A DNA stretch of 21,979 nucleotides, from contig FMBT01000103.1 in the NCBI GenBank assembly GCA_900095095.1, positions 1 to 21,979 of the forward strand. The letters run 5' to 3'. Below the pieces are notes generated by a model, which was not told the DNA's origin, made no database searches, and saw only the letters and a list, made by a program, of their open reading frames with translations. Origin of the DNA: Fragilariopsis cylindrus CCMP1102 (lineage: Eukaryota; Bacillariophyta; Bacillariophyceae; Bacillariales; Bacillariaceae). The position numbers and the translations under genes are program-made. Positions 1-11,917 of the stretch are shown one piece after another. Each line of letters starts with the position of its first letter. The first letter of the stretch is position 1.

Positions 1-131
1 TCGTTGACGATATGTGGCCTGTTTCTTGTCAGGTATGTGGTGTAATTAAAAAACTGCAGTAACTCTAATTAATATAATATGCTATTACAACTGGGATCTG
101 AATGTGAAAGCAAGTTGGCAGAATATAGTAG

Positions 132-182
132 GTTATTATTATTATTATTATTATTACTACTGTCATCATCATCATCATCATT
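132..182 (+). repeat. TTA and CAT trinucleotide tracts
   Basis: A (TTA)n tract is followed by (CAT)n, about 35 bp downstream of the aminotransferase stop. These are simple repeats in its 3' flank. The first 130 bp of the window hold no gene I can support. Confidence 0.85.
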
Positions 183-215
183 TTTTGTTGTTTAATTAAT
201 CAATGCGTTTCTCGT

Positions 216-2171
216 CTACTTTGAAACATCGTGGATTGCATCCGCAATGTAATCCACATTACCAGAAGTCACACCAGCCATACTTATTCGTCCATCGGCT
301 GTGCAATAAACATGCTGGTTCTCACGCATTTGCATCACCTGATCTTCTGATAGTCCAGAATATGCGAACATACCAATTTGTTTAGAAATATGGTCCCAAT
401 TTTTTGTCGAGCCTGTTTCCGTAAGCTTATCCTTCAGTAAGACGCGCATTAGATTGATGCGATCGGCCATTCCCTTGCATTGATCAAGGAAATCTTTGTG
501 TACAAACGAATGGAAAAAAGAATCAAAGAAAAAGTAAGACGTGTGGAAAAAGATATCAGCTTAATAATAATAAGATATCACAGTTTAACCTGTTGCAAAC
601 GTACCTTGTGTGAGTTTAGGGTCTTCTAGGATTGTTGTGACGATACGTGCTCCATGTCGAGGTGGATTCGAGTACATGGGACGAACGACCATCTTCATTT
701 GAGACACTACACGTTTCGCCTCTTCTTCGGTCGCTCCTACAACAGACAAAGCTCCAATTCTTTGTCCATACAACCGAAATTTTTGGAGAAACTTTGCACT
801 ACCATCGGTTGTAAACCATCTTCGACGAACATACGTATAGCTGCAGCATCGGTGTTTGGATCTCCAGAAGCAAACTGAAAAGATGTGAGGTGTGAAATAT
901 ACGAAGTAATATTTTGAGCTTTAATGAAACAATATTATTATTATCCTCCAGCAAATATTACTTACTCCTTGGTATGCGCAATCAAAGAAAGGAAGCAAGT
1001 TATGTTTTTTGATGGTTTCACTCATTTCTTTCCATTGCTCCAACGTCGGATCCATACCAGTAGGATTATGAGCGCCTGTCAAACAAAAATATGATATGAT
1101 ATGTTATGTTATATAATGAAACGGAAATCAAATCATGAGAAAAATGATACAATTTTATTTTCTACCAGTCTCTCTCTCTTTTTCTCAATAATAATACGCG
1201 TTACAGTACTTGAGTACTTACACGCGTGCAAAAGAACAATAGACCCTTCAGGCATATCTTTGATATCCTTCATCATGTTAACAAAGTCCAAATCCGATGA
1301 TTCCTTGTCATAGTACCGATATTTGCGAACCTCTAGTCCAGAGTTTTGGAAGATCGGGATATGGTTTCCCCATGTAGGATTAGGAACATAGATGTGTTTG
1401 TGTCCATGTTTTCTCATGAGCTCTCCAAATACACGTAGACCACCTGTGCCTGATAAGGATTGTATTCCATGTACACGATTTTCTAGAAGAGGAACAGAAT
1501 CTTCGCCGTACACAAATTTTAGAGCCTGCTCGATAAATTTCGGTTCTCCAGCCTGTACAGATTTTGAGTGAAATCAATTGTAATGAAAAAGAAACGAAAA
1601 ACACGGGGCATGTATGCAATTCCTATGGATAAGATACATATTCAGGAGTAAAATTTCGGGAAAATTGTTTTACAGTCATTTTGTTCCATAAAAAATTGAC
1701 AATAGATCGACCTACAATTCCAGTGTATTCCATGTCCAAATTTTGATCCATCATTATTTTCTCGGCATCTCTAACGCATTGGAGAACGGATGGTTTTCCT
1801 TCCTGAAAATGGATGAAAAAGAAAAGAGGCACGAATCCTTGTAAGATATTTTATTTTATTTTGTAACTTCTTGGAGAAGAGTAGTAGTAGAATTAATATT
1901 GGATAATATTTTACAAGTAACCAACAACTTTACGTCTATCTTGTCTTACATCGTCTCGGTATGCACCGACACCAACAATTACTTTTTTATGAAAATCGTC
2001 ATTATTGAAAATTTCATTTAAACCTACGATAGGATCTGTAGGTGCCATTTCGAAATGTGCCCATGGACTCGTCGAAAGGCTTCTTCCCAACAATCTCTTT
2101 GCTGGTGCACTTCGAACGAGAGCTTTCGTGATATTTTGCATCATCATGGCGATAATTTCTTTTGGAGTCAA
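216..2171 (-). CDS. GOT2: Mitochondrial aspartate aminotransferase, six exons, with an internal frame break
   Basis: PLP enzyme exchanging amino groups between aspartate and 2-oxoglutarate; the family serves the malate-aspartate shuttle. My exon model on the minus strand is 2171-1950, 1802-1716, 1552-1222, 1075-966, 874-605 and 493-216. All junctions are GT-AG (donors GTAAGA, GTAGGT, GTAAGT, GTAAGT, GTACGT) and they restore contiguous family homology, about 432 residues, the usual length. The N-terminus is rich in basic and hydroxyl residues with no early acidic run, as in a mitochondrial presequence. Family landmarks are present: VGVGAYRDD in exon 1, NPTWGNH (Trp about 164), [13 protein letters not shown], the PLP lysine in SFSKN (about 281) and [13 protein letters not shown] near the C-terminus. 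One base is missing between FG and LYGQR near 771-775. Read literally, the protein stops after about 295 residues. A sequencing indel or a recent null allele are both possible. Confidence 0.93.
771..775 (-). other. One-base frame break in the aspartate aminotransferase
   Basis: In exon 5 the minus strand reads AAA AAT TTC GG then TTG TAT GGA. The upstream frame gives SFSKNFG and the downstream frame gives LYGQRIGAL. The two are directly contiguous in this enzyme family, so one nucleotide is missing. The exon phases on both sides fit only if one base is added. No GT-AG intron can be placed here without deleting conserved residues. Confidence 0.85.
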
Positions 2172-2646
2172 TACTTATTAATACTAATAATATAATGATA
2201 ATAGATGTGATTATGACAATTGTGTGCTTTGCATGATGTGTCGTTATGGTGTGATTGGATGGTGATTGGTGATGTCATTTGAAGATACAACCATCCAAAA
2301 TCGCGCGAAAAAAAAACAGGTCGTGAACATATTTTCTCTTACCCCCCACAATTCTACACGTTCTAACGTACCACACATAGTTATTACTCTACTAGAAATA
2401 AATAAATCACCTCATGTTAGCATATAGTTGACTTATGAGATGATTTGTAATAGGCTTCTGGATTGAAAATTGATCATAGAAACGACAATGATATCAATAT
2501 ATGGGGATATAAAATGACAATACTTTCTATTATTATTATATTACAGTAGTTGTATGAACTCCAACTTCTTGTCTTACTTCACTATAATATATTTATAAAT
2601 GATGAGAATTGTAGGAAGTAAATTCAATAATACAACATTGAGCATT
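2172..2646. other. Intergenic: aminotransferase 5' flank and ADCK2-like 3' flank
   Basis: 475 bp, AT-rich, between the aminotransferase start and the kinase stop; both genes read leftward, so it should hold the promoter of the former and the 3' UTR of the latter. A nine-A run lies near 2309. I saw no ORF, tRNA or repeat of note. Confidence 0.6.
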
Positions 2647-4557
2647 TCAAATACTACCCCCACCCAAAAAAAATGGCTTAGCAAAATGAAGAAGATCTAG
2701 ATCTGGTGATAGAGATCGACCCAACCCTTCCAGTACTAAGGTACTAATTACCACACTAGCCATGGCAGGATCAATTTCGACATCATGCATTCTGCATAAG
2801 TCCAAGACCCGGGTTAAAAGAACTCCGATGCGCACAGCTCCTAATGTTAGACCTTCTTTGCGTCGATCGTGGAATTCGGAAACAATTTCTTCGATTCCTT
2901 CAGCAAATATGTCAATACCACCTGGAATCTGACTACATCTTTCATATTTTGCACGTTCTACCATCAACTTTCCTGCTCTATTCCCATCATTGAAGACAAC
3001 TGCACGAAACAGATCAATAAGATTCCTCTGATCATTCTTACTCAATGAAATTGCAATACCAGCATCAAGAAATACTATCGATCTCTTAACAGTAATTTAT
3101 CTTCATCTTCACTTTGTGGTTTAGATTTCGAGAAAATTCTCCATGTTGACTTTGATGAAGGTACTCGAGATGTCTTGACTAAAACATTGCCCTGATAATT
3201 TTTTGAAATGATCGTTAAGAACAATGTAAATAAAAAAGACAAAGAAACTGTGAGGATATGGTAAATGACCGACTATACAAAATGTGAGAAGCAAATACCA
3301 AAAATTGTTTTCAGACCGAGGTGAACATACCGGGTGGAGATCTCCATGAATGAAATTGTCCAAGAACACCATTTTAAAGAAAGCACGAAGCAGTGGACCC
3401 GCCAGCTCTCTCCGTATACTCATACCTTCTTCACTCGAGTCGAGGAGAAAGTTTGCAATGGGTATAGAATCATGGGCATAATCTTCTACAAGAACATCAG
3501 AGGATACCCATCCTTCAATGGGTTGCGGAAAGACGATGGATGATCGGTCTTCGGATTGTTGTGAATTTTTATAAAAATTTCTTCTGAATTGTCGCAAGTT
3601 ATCTGCTTCTATTCTCAAATCAGCTTGATCGCGTATGACTGCACTAAATTCTTCGACAGCTCTTGGCAAATTTAGCATTTTCAATTGATCGAATGGAAGA
3701 TGATTTAAGAAATCAGCAATGATCTCAATAAAATCAAGATCGCGGTCAACTAATACTTGAAATCGAGGATGTAAAACCTTTATTGCTACATCTCGAGTAC
3801 ATTCAGAATTATTATTAGTCGCTGACTTGATAGTGAGCTTACCCCTATAAACTTGTGCAGCCGATCCGCATCCAATCTCATCGTATATTTCCAACCCTTT
3901 TCTTTCATAATCTCCAAATGATTCCGTCAAGACTCGTCGAGTCCATTCTAATGAATGAGGATATCCCTTATCATGAAGAATCGATAAACGATCACAAATA
4001 GAAGGAGGGAATAAATCACGGCGAGTTGCCGCCCATTGAAATAACTTGATTGCTACAGGGCCCAGTTGTTGGATAGACATAATAGCGTAATTCCATGCCA
4101 CGTTTGAAATCATATCACCACCAAAAACTCGAGTAGAAAAGACAGCCGTCGGAAATAAGAATGTTAACGGAAATAGACGTAGAATAACTTCACTAGTCCG
4201 CACTGTAACGAAGGAAAACCTACAAATTTGTTTCCAGCATTGACGTAGCCACTGTATTATTCGTTGTGTTACTGACAGGGATGATGTTGGACTAATCGCA
4301 ATACATCTGGAAGATGACATCGACTGTGAATTGTTATTGTCAATCGATCTCCTTGTACTACTCCATCGGTCCCATGGGTCACGAAAACTCAGAAAAGAAG
4401 ATCCGGACACTGAAGACAGCTGTACGGCGAAATTTCGTGACCATAGTATTATAGAGCGAGGATTCTTCCCCAGAGAATTTTTGTATAAATTGTATCGAAC
4501 CGCTAACGGTATTGTGTTTTTTCTTAGTAGGAGGGTTTGTGCGATACGACCGTGCAT
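2647..4557 (-). CDS. ADCK2: ADCK2-like UbiB/ABC1 atypical kinase
   Basis: Member of the ABC1/ADCK/UbiB protein-kinase-like family, whose eukaryotic members act in mitochondria or plastids, often in ubiquinone metabolism. Exon model: 4557-3331, 3191-3165 and 3084-2647, about 563 residues. Intron 1 (139 nt) splits HGDLHP from GNVLV. Intron 2 (80 nt, GTACCT to TTAAG) is my inference; it brings GNVLVKTSR in frame with RSIVFLDAG, as expected for the family. Visible motifs: a basic leader, a hydrophobic stretch near 125-140, QQLGPVAIKLFQWAATRRDLFP (KxGQ region, 171-174), the alanine-containing loop GCGSAAQVYRG (229-239), VAIKVLHP with the ATP-site lysine at 260, HGDLHPGN catalytic loop and FLDAG in place of DFG. 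The C-terminus LEGLGRSLSPDLDLL is typical of ADCK2. Odd: the glycine of KxGQ is phenylalanine. Confidence 0.87.
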
Positions 4558-7624
<3,067 letters not shown>

Positions 7625-7689
7625 ATAGATAGATTATTTTTTTAAATTGTTACATTCTTGAAGTATGCTATTGCCTTTAAATAGATCCG

Positions 7690-8460
7690 TCAATCGGATG
7701 ATATTGTACCTGCAGCTACTACTGTCGGCGGTCCCATCCGTTGCCTAGCCATTGCATGCAAGACGTTTATGCATGAAGGATCAAGGTGACCAACTATACC
7801 CTGATTTATCGCCAGTCTCTCCTTCCATTCCATGGGAGATTCATTAATTCGAATAATTGAGAATTTGGAGCTACCATGACCCGGACCGGTTACAGGTACA
7901 GTTAAAACAACTCCTGGAACGTTTTCTTCGTACAGATCACCATAATATTGTCCACCAAAAACTGAGTGAGTACATTTTGATTTTGAGAGTGGATCTGAAA
8001 TCAGTTCATTAGCTGGACCGACAGCATTCGCACCTCGACCACGTAACTGATGACCCCAACGATATCTTCCCATTCCATCTTCTACTGAACTAGGCGAAAA
8101 ATCAAACTCACATCCTACGTAATGAGCTTTGGAATCAATCCCACGGCGTGATCCATTTACGAGTTGAATGATATTTTCTGTATGTTTAGGAAGAGTAGAT
8201 GGATTCGTAAGATGAAAAATCAGCCGTCCAATTGACTGATTTGCTACCTCAATATCAAAATAAATGGAATCTGCAGAAAGTTTTTCTGTAGCAGCAGCAG
8301 CACCACCACCACCATCGTCATCATCAACACTTGTGCCACTGACGTTGGAAATACAACGGTTGCTATACTTGTATGCATTTGGTGTAAAGCCTGCTGTCAC
8401 GTGTAACAAAACAAATAGCCACAATGTGGTAAAATTGCCTCTCTTTTTCTGGAATACCAT
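7690..8460 (-). CDS. Divergent cyclophilin-like protein with signal peptide, possibly plastid-targeted
   Basis: 256 residues, single exon. A basic start (KKRGNF) and a hydrophobic segment (LWLFVLLHVTAGF) form a signal peptide. Cleavage before Phe25 (AGF-TP) would resemble the diatom plastid signal. An Asp/Gly/Ala-rich low-complexity linker follows (about 46-58). From about 66 the fold resembles cyclophilin: YFDIEVANQSIGRLIFHL is the first strand pair, GVVLTVPV aligns with the strand before the active-site loop, and INQGIVGHLD...VLHAMA matches the C-terminal VFG-x-V...V...M region. The catalytic His-Arg pair, the Q-x-F and the conserved Trp of active peptidyl-prolyl isomerases are not apparent, so activity is doubtful. 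It converges on the helicase gene with 65 bp between stops and diverges from the methyltransferase gene. Confidence 0.72.
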   Translation of the reverse strand: MVFQKKRGNFTTLWLFVLLHVTAGFTPNAYKYSNRCISNVSGTSVDDDDGGGGAAAATEKLSADSIYFDIEVANQSIGRLIFHLTNPSTLPKHTENIIQLVNGSRRGIDSKAHYVGCEFDFSPSSVEDGMGRYRWGHQLRGRGANAVGPANELISDPLSKSKCTHSVFGGQYYGDLYEENVPGVVLTVPVTGPGHGSSKFSIIRINESPMEWKERLAINQGIVGHLDPSCINVLHAMARQRMGPPTVVAAGTISSD

Positions 8461-8869
8461 GTGATGTTGTTGTTCCGATGAGCAATTCGAGTATGTTATG
8501 ATTTATGAAGATTTAAGATACTTGAAGTATTAGTTGTTCATTATTTATTTTGTGAGTTTCTTGTGATCTCCTTATTACTGTATTGACTGTAATCTTCCAT
8601 TTTCTTTTACTAGATGTTCCCCCATTTTGAATTATAGCGTTAAGACATAATGAACAATTTCCCCCTATAATCAAGCAAGCACTCCTCCCCCAAAATCAAA
8701 GGATCTTCCTGTAACACAATAAATCAATCACAAATTCTAAAAATTGGATCTTTTAAAAATAATGACGACGATGAACGATGATCGATCTCATATTATTACG
8801 ACCTCCCTCCATTTGTTAGTTGTAAGATAAACACTCGTACAAGTACAAGTTCATCCTATTGCATTCATC
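8461..8869. promoter_or_regulatory. Divergent intergenic region, cyclophilin-like / methyltransferase
   Basis: 409 bp between two head-to-head start codons. Both genes encode proteins with plastid-type leaders, so shared control is possible but not shown. A GTACAAGTACAAG direct repeat lies about 25-35 bp before the methyltransferase ATG. No other motif was recognised. Confidence 0.4.
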
Positions 8870-9679
8870 ATGTTGATATTTCAAAGAGATTATGCCGTGC
8901 TCATTATTGTAATTGCAATTACCATCACTGCTACTACTACTGCCTTCACATCCTCGCCGGCCATCGCCATCACACGACGACCTCATTATAACTTGTTGAC
9001 ATTACAGCATGATTCACTTTTTTGTAGTACTAATCTCGTCGTGAGGAAAGCAACAGAAGATACTAATAACGATGATGACGACAATGACGATGATGCACTA
9101 TCAGTATTAAAAAAGAAAATTGATCTGAGCAATTTAAATTTAGATCAATTTCTTGAAAATTTTGATCAGATTCGTTCTAATGTATTTGAAGGTAAAATAG
9201 GTGAAAGAGGGGAACTATATGTAGTCATTCAAGCAATATTATTTCTTGGGCTAGGGTTAGGATTTCTTCCAGTAGTTCAAGATACACTTGAACTAATTTT
9301 TGGTCCAATTTGTTTTATTATTGGATTAATTGTATCAGTTTTATCAGCATTAGGATTAGGAAATAGTTTAAGTCCATGGCCGGTTCCGGTCGATGACGAT
9401 AAAGGTGGTGATGGTCTTGTTACAACAGGATTGTACAGTCAAGTTCGACATCCATTATATTCGGGTGTACTATTAATTGGTGTAGGACTTGCTGTTATTA
9501 CAAATTCTGTTCCACGATTTTTAATTACATTATTTTTGTTGTATCTATTTGAACTTAAATCAAACTATGAAGAAAATGGATTACAAGATGCATTCCCAGT
9601 ATCCTATGATGAATACATGAAAGAAGTTCCTACGAAATTTGTACCCAAGTCGTTATTAGAGATAATGTTCTCAAAATAA
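8870..9679 (+). CDS. Plastid-type membrane methyltransferase of the ICMT/PEMT fold
   Basis: 269 residues, single exon. The N-terminal hydrophobic segment (LIIVIAITITATTTAF) ends at Phe26 in TTAF-TSSP, close to the plastid-targeting motif of secondary plastids. An Asp/Asn run follows (about 65-75). Membrane segments appear at about 117-135, 143-163 and 198-227. The family signature of isoprenylcysteine carboxyl methyltransferase and phospholipid N-methyltransferase proteins is clear: LVTTGLYSQVRHPLYSG (RHPxYxG at 193-199, the S-adenosylmethionine site), then ELKSNYEENGLQDAFPVSYDEYMKEVP, with the paired glutamates and Y-x-x-Y end. The substrate cannot be told from sequence; a plastid lipid, quinone or protein is possible. 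It is convergent with the release-factor gene downstream. Confidence 0.82.
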   Translation: MLIFQRDYAVLIIVIAITITATTTAFTSSPAIAITRRPHYNLLTLQHDSLFCSTNLVVRKATEDTNNDDDDNDDDALSVLKKKIDLSNLNLDQFLENFDQIRSNVFEGKIGERGELYVVIQAILFLGLGLGFLPVVQDTLELIFGPICFIIGLIVSVLSALGLGNSLSPWPVPVDDDKGGDGLVTTGLYSQVRHPLYSGVLLIGVGLAVITNSVPRFLITLFLLYLFELKSNYEENGLQDAFPVSYDEYMKEVPTKFVPKSLLEIMFSK

Positions 9680-9985
9680 AACATCAACCAAGAGCTCATA
9701 CACAAATTAAGGTTGAGATTTTCTTAAGCAGAGGGTAATTTCTGAGAATAACAGTATCTTTGCAACTCTCATACTTGCATCATATTGCCAAAGAATACTG
9801 TTTCCGATTGGATTCTAAATATTAATAATTGGAAAAAAGTTGTCTATCTATCATCATATTTTGCGATGAAGTATTATGATCACAATACAATGCTCTAGCT
9901 AGCCGATCAATGGGCAAGAAAAAAGTCGAATATAAAAGAGAAATAGAAATAATATGTAAACAAAATGAATCAAAAATGGATTTAT
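9680..9985. other. Convergent 3' flank between methyltransferase and release factor
   Basis: 306 bp holding the 3' ends of both genes. A 118-codon plus-strand frame starting at 9910 is mostly the antisense of the release factor's last exon. I see no gene or structured element. Confidence 0.5.
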
Positions 9986-11395
9986 CTATTCTTCTTCTTT
10001 TTCTAATGCAGCAATTTGCTCATCGTATACCATGTTCTGAAGATAAGGATAGAAGGTTGAAACGAGACCATCTTCTGTACCCGCGTCTAGGAGTCTTGAA
10101 ATACCATGTGTTGTATGCTTACATCGGTGGTCTGACACTCGATCCTGTGGATAATTGTACGTTCGGATTCGTTCACTACGATCACCACTACCCAACAATG
10201 AGTTCCTGGCATCGCCCGTCTTTTTTGTTTCTTCTTCTCTTTCCTTATCACGGACGCGTGCTGTAATTAGCTTTAAAGCTTTAGCTTTGTTCTTGTGTTG
10301 ACTCCTTTCGTCCTGGATAGCTGCAGTTATTCCTGTTGGCAAATGAGTTATCCGTATAGCACTATCTGTCGTATTGACTGATTGTCCCTATATTGAAATC
10401 GAATATACAGAAGAAGAAAACAAAAACAATAAAAAGTTGGTTAGAAAAACAAATATTAAAGGGAAACAAACAACAACATCTAAGAATTTTGAAAAGAATA
10501 TATTCATTTCGAAGACAGGATGAAATTTCAGTTATATGCTTCGACTGTTTTTACATACCCCAGGTCCTGATGATCTCATTGTTTCTATTTTTAGCTCTGA
10601 CATGGGCAAAAGCTCGCCACCAGCCTTGTTATCATTTAGTGGCAGTACTGCTACAGAACAAGCACTAGTATGGATCCTTGTATCATTGACCGGAACTCTT
10701 TGAACTCTATGTACACCACTTTCGTATTTGAAAAGACCATATGGACGTATATTGGCAAGAATATTGTCATCTTCGTCCTCATTCTGGTCTGTAGAGAAGT
10801 TCATATTAGATGCCCTTCCACTTATTGACAATACACTTTCTTTGATCCCCCCCAAGTCGGTCGTGTTTTCACTCATGACATCACATTCCCATTTCATGGC
10901 TCTAGCAGTCTTTTTGTATGCTTCTCGAAGTTCTGCAGCAAACAGTGTAGCTTCATCTCCACCCGTTCCAGCTCGTATTTCAACGATGGCGTCACTTTGA
11001 TAATCGTTTTCATCTTTGGGTAAAATGGCAATTCGGATCTTCTTTTCCAATCTTTTTTGCGAAATTTTTATCAGCTCCAACTCCGCCACACATTCTTTGA
11101 TCATATCTTCGTCGCCATCCGCCTCCTCCAGAAGATCGCGAATTGATATCTCTTCGGCCTCAAGTTCTGTCTTTTTTTCGAAGAGAGACGAAAACAACGA
11201 CAGTGAGGCCAGTTCCTTCCCATGTAGATAGCCATCATCAGGATTGTCTTCTATCTTCTTTAGAACCTCATCATGTTGAGAAACCATTACGTCGAGGCGT
11301 TTGCTAAATGCAGGAGATATGAAGTGGCGACGATGATTTTTTTGTTGACATGTTGAACTCGTCGGGATCATCGACATCAACACTCTCTTTCGCAT
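9986..11395 (-). CDS. prfA: Organellar class-I peptide chain release factor, RF1 type
   Basis: Recognises stop codons in an organellar ribosome and triggers peptide release. Exons 11395-10559 and 10387-9986, with a 171-nt intron (GTATGT to ATAG), give 412 residues. The leader is Arg/His-rich and nearly free of acidic residues (about 1-34), suggesting mitochondria. Helical domain 1 follows, then [13 protein letters not shown] (141-153), an Asp/Glu-rich insert (about 203-210), GVHRVQRVP (227-235), [11 protein letters not shown], and [24 protein letters not shown] with the catalytic GGQ at 279-281. The [30 protein letters not shown] and RVSDHR blocks are all typical of RF1. Odd: the recognition loop reads PVNDT before RIHTS, without a PxT tripeptide and two residues shorter than bacterial RF1. 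The intron splits the GGQ motif. Confidence 0.93.
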
Positions 11396-11917
11396 AGTGA
11401 AATTATTATAAAAATGATTTTGCCAATGATTTTCAATGAAAATGTAGTCATCTTCTCGTTCCTTTTAGCTAGCACTTCGCTCGAATGTTGATAAACAGGT
11501 GGTACACGTACTCTATTGGTACTCTTTGTCTGTATTTTCTCGTATTAACAAATGATTCCTTCCTTCAATCGATGTTCATTTACCTGTACCGGTATGAGTG
11601 ATGCGAATGATCGATCGACGATATATGGCGACACAAACTTTAGAAAAAAAACATCATTTTACTTTCAACTTGCTATGCGTGGTATCAGGGTATGAATCTC
11701 ATCTACGAATTGTGACTAAAGTTTAAATCTGTTTCTCTTCTCTAATTTATCGGATTACTGTATTGAAAATTAGAACGTTCAAATAGCTACTACGTATTAG
11801 TAGTAGCGACAATGACCGAACTATAATTTTGACTTGTACCGGAGTTAAGGTTGAAAGTAGTATTAGCTCTATTATCTTCTTCTTCACTAGGATTGTCTTT
11901 GATATCTCTATCGTACC
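11396..11917. promoter_or_regulatory. Divergent intergenic region, release factor / coiled-coil gene
   Basis: 522 bp between two divergent start codons, presumably both promoters and leaders. A CTACTACGTATTAGTAGTAG palindrome-like element lies at about 11788-11807. No gene was seen. Confidence 0.4.

Noticed and set aside
1..45. Open frame and CTTGTCAG / GTATGT splice-like words at the left edge
   Set aside because: Too short to judge; no homology recognisable.
3085..3164. Apparent frameshift between GNVLV and FLDAG in the ADCK2-like kinase
   Set aside because: An 80-nt GT-AG intron restores frame and gives the contiguous family sequence, so a frame break is not needed.
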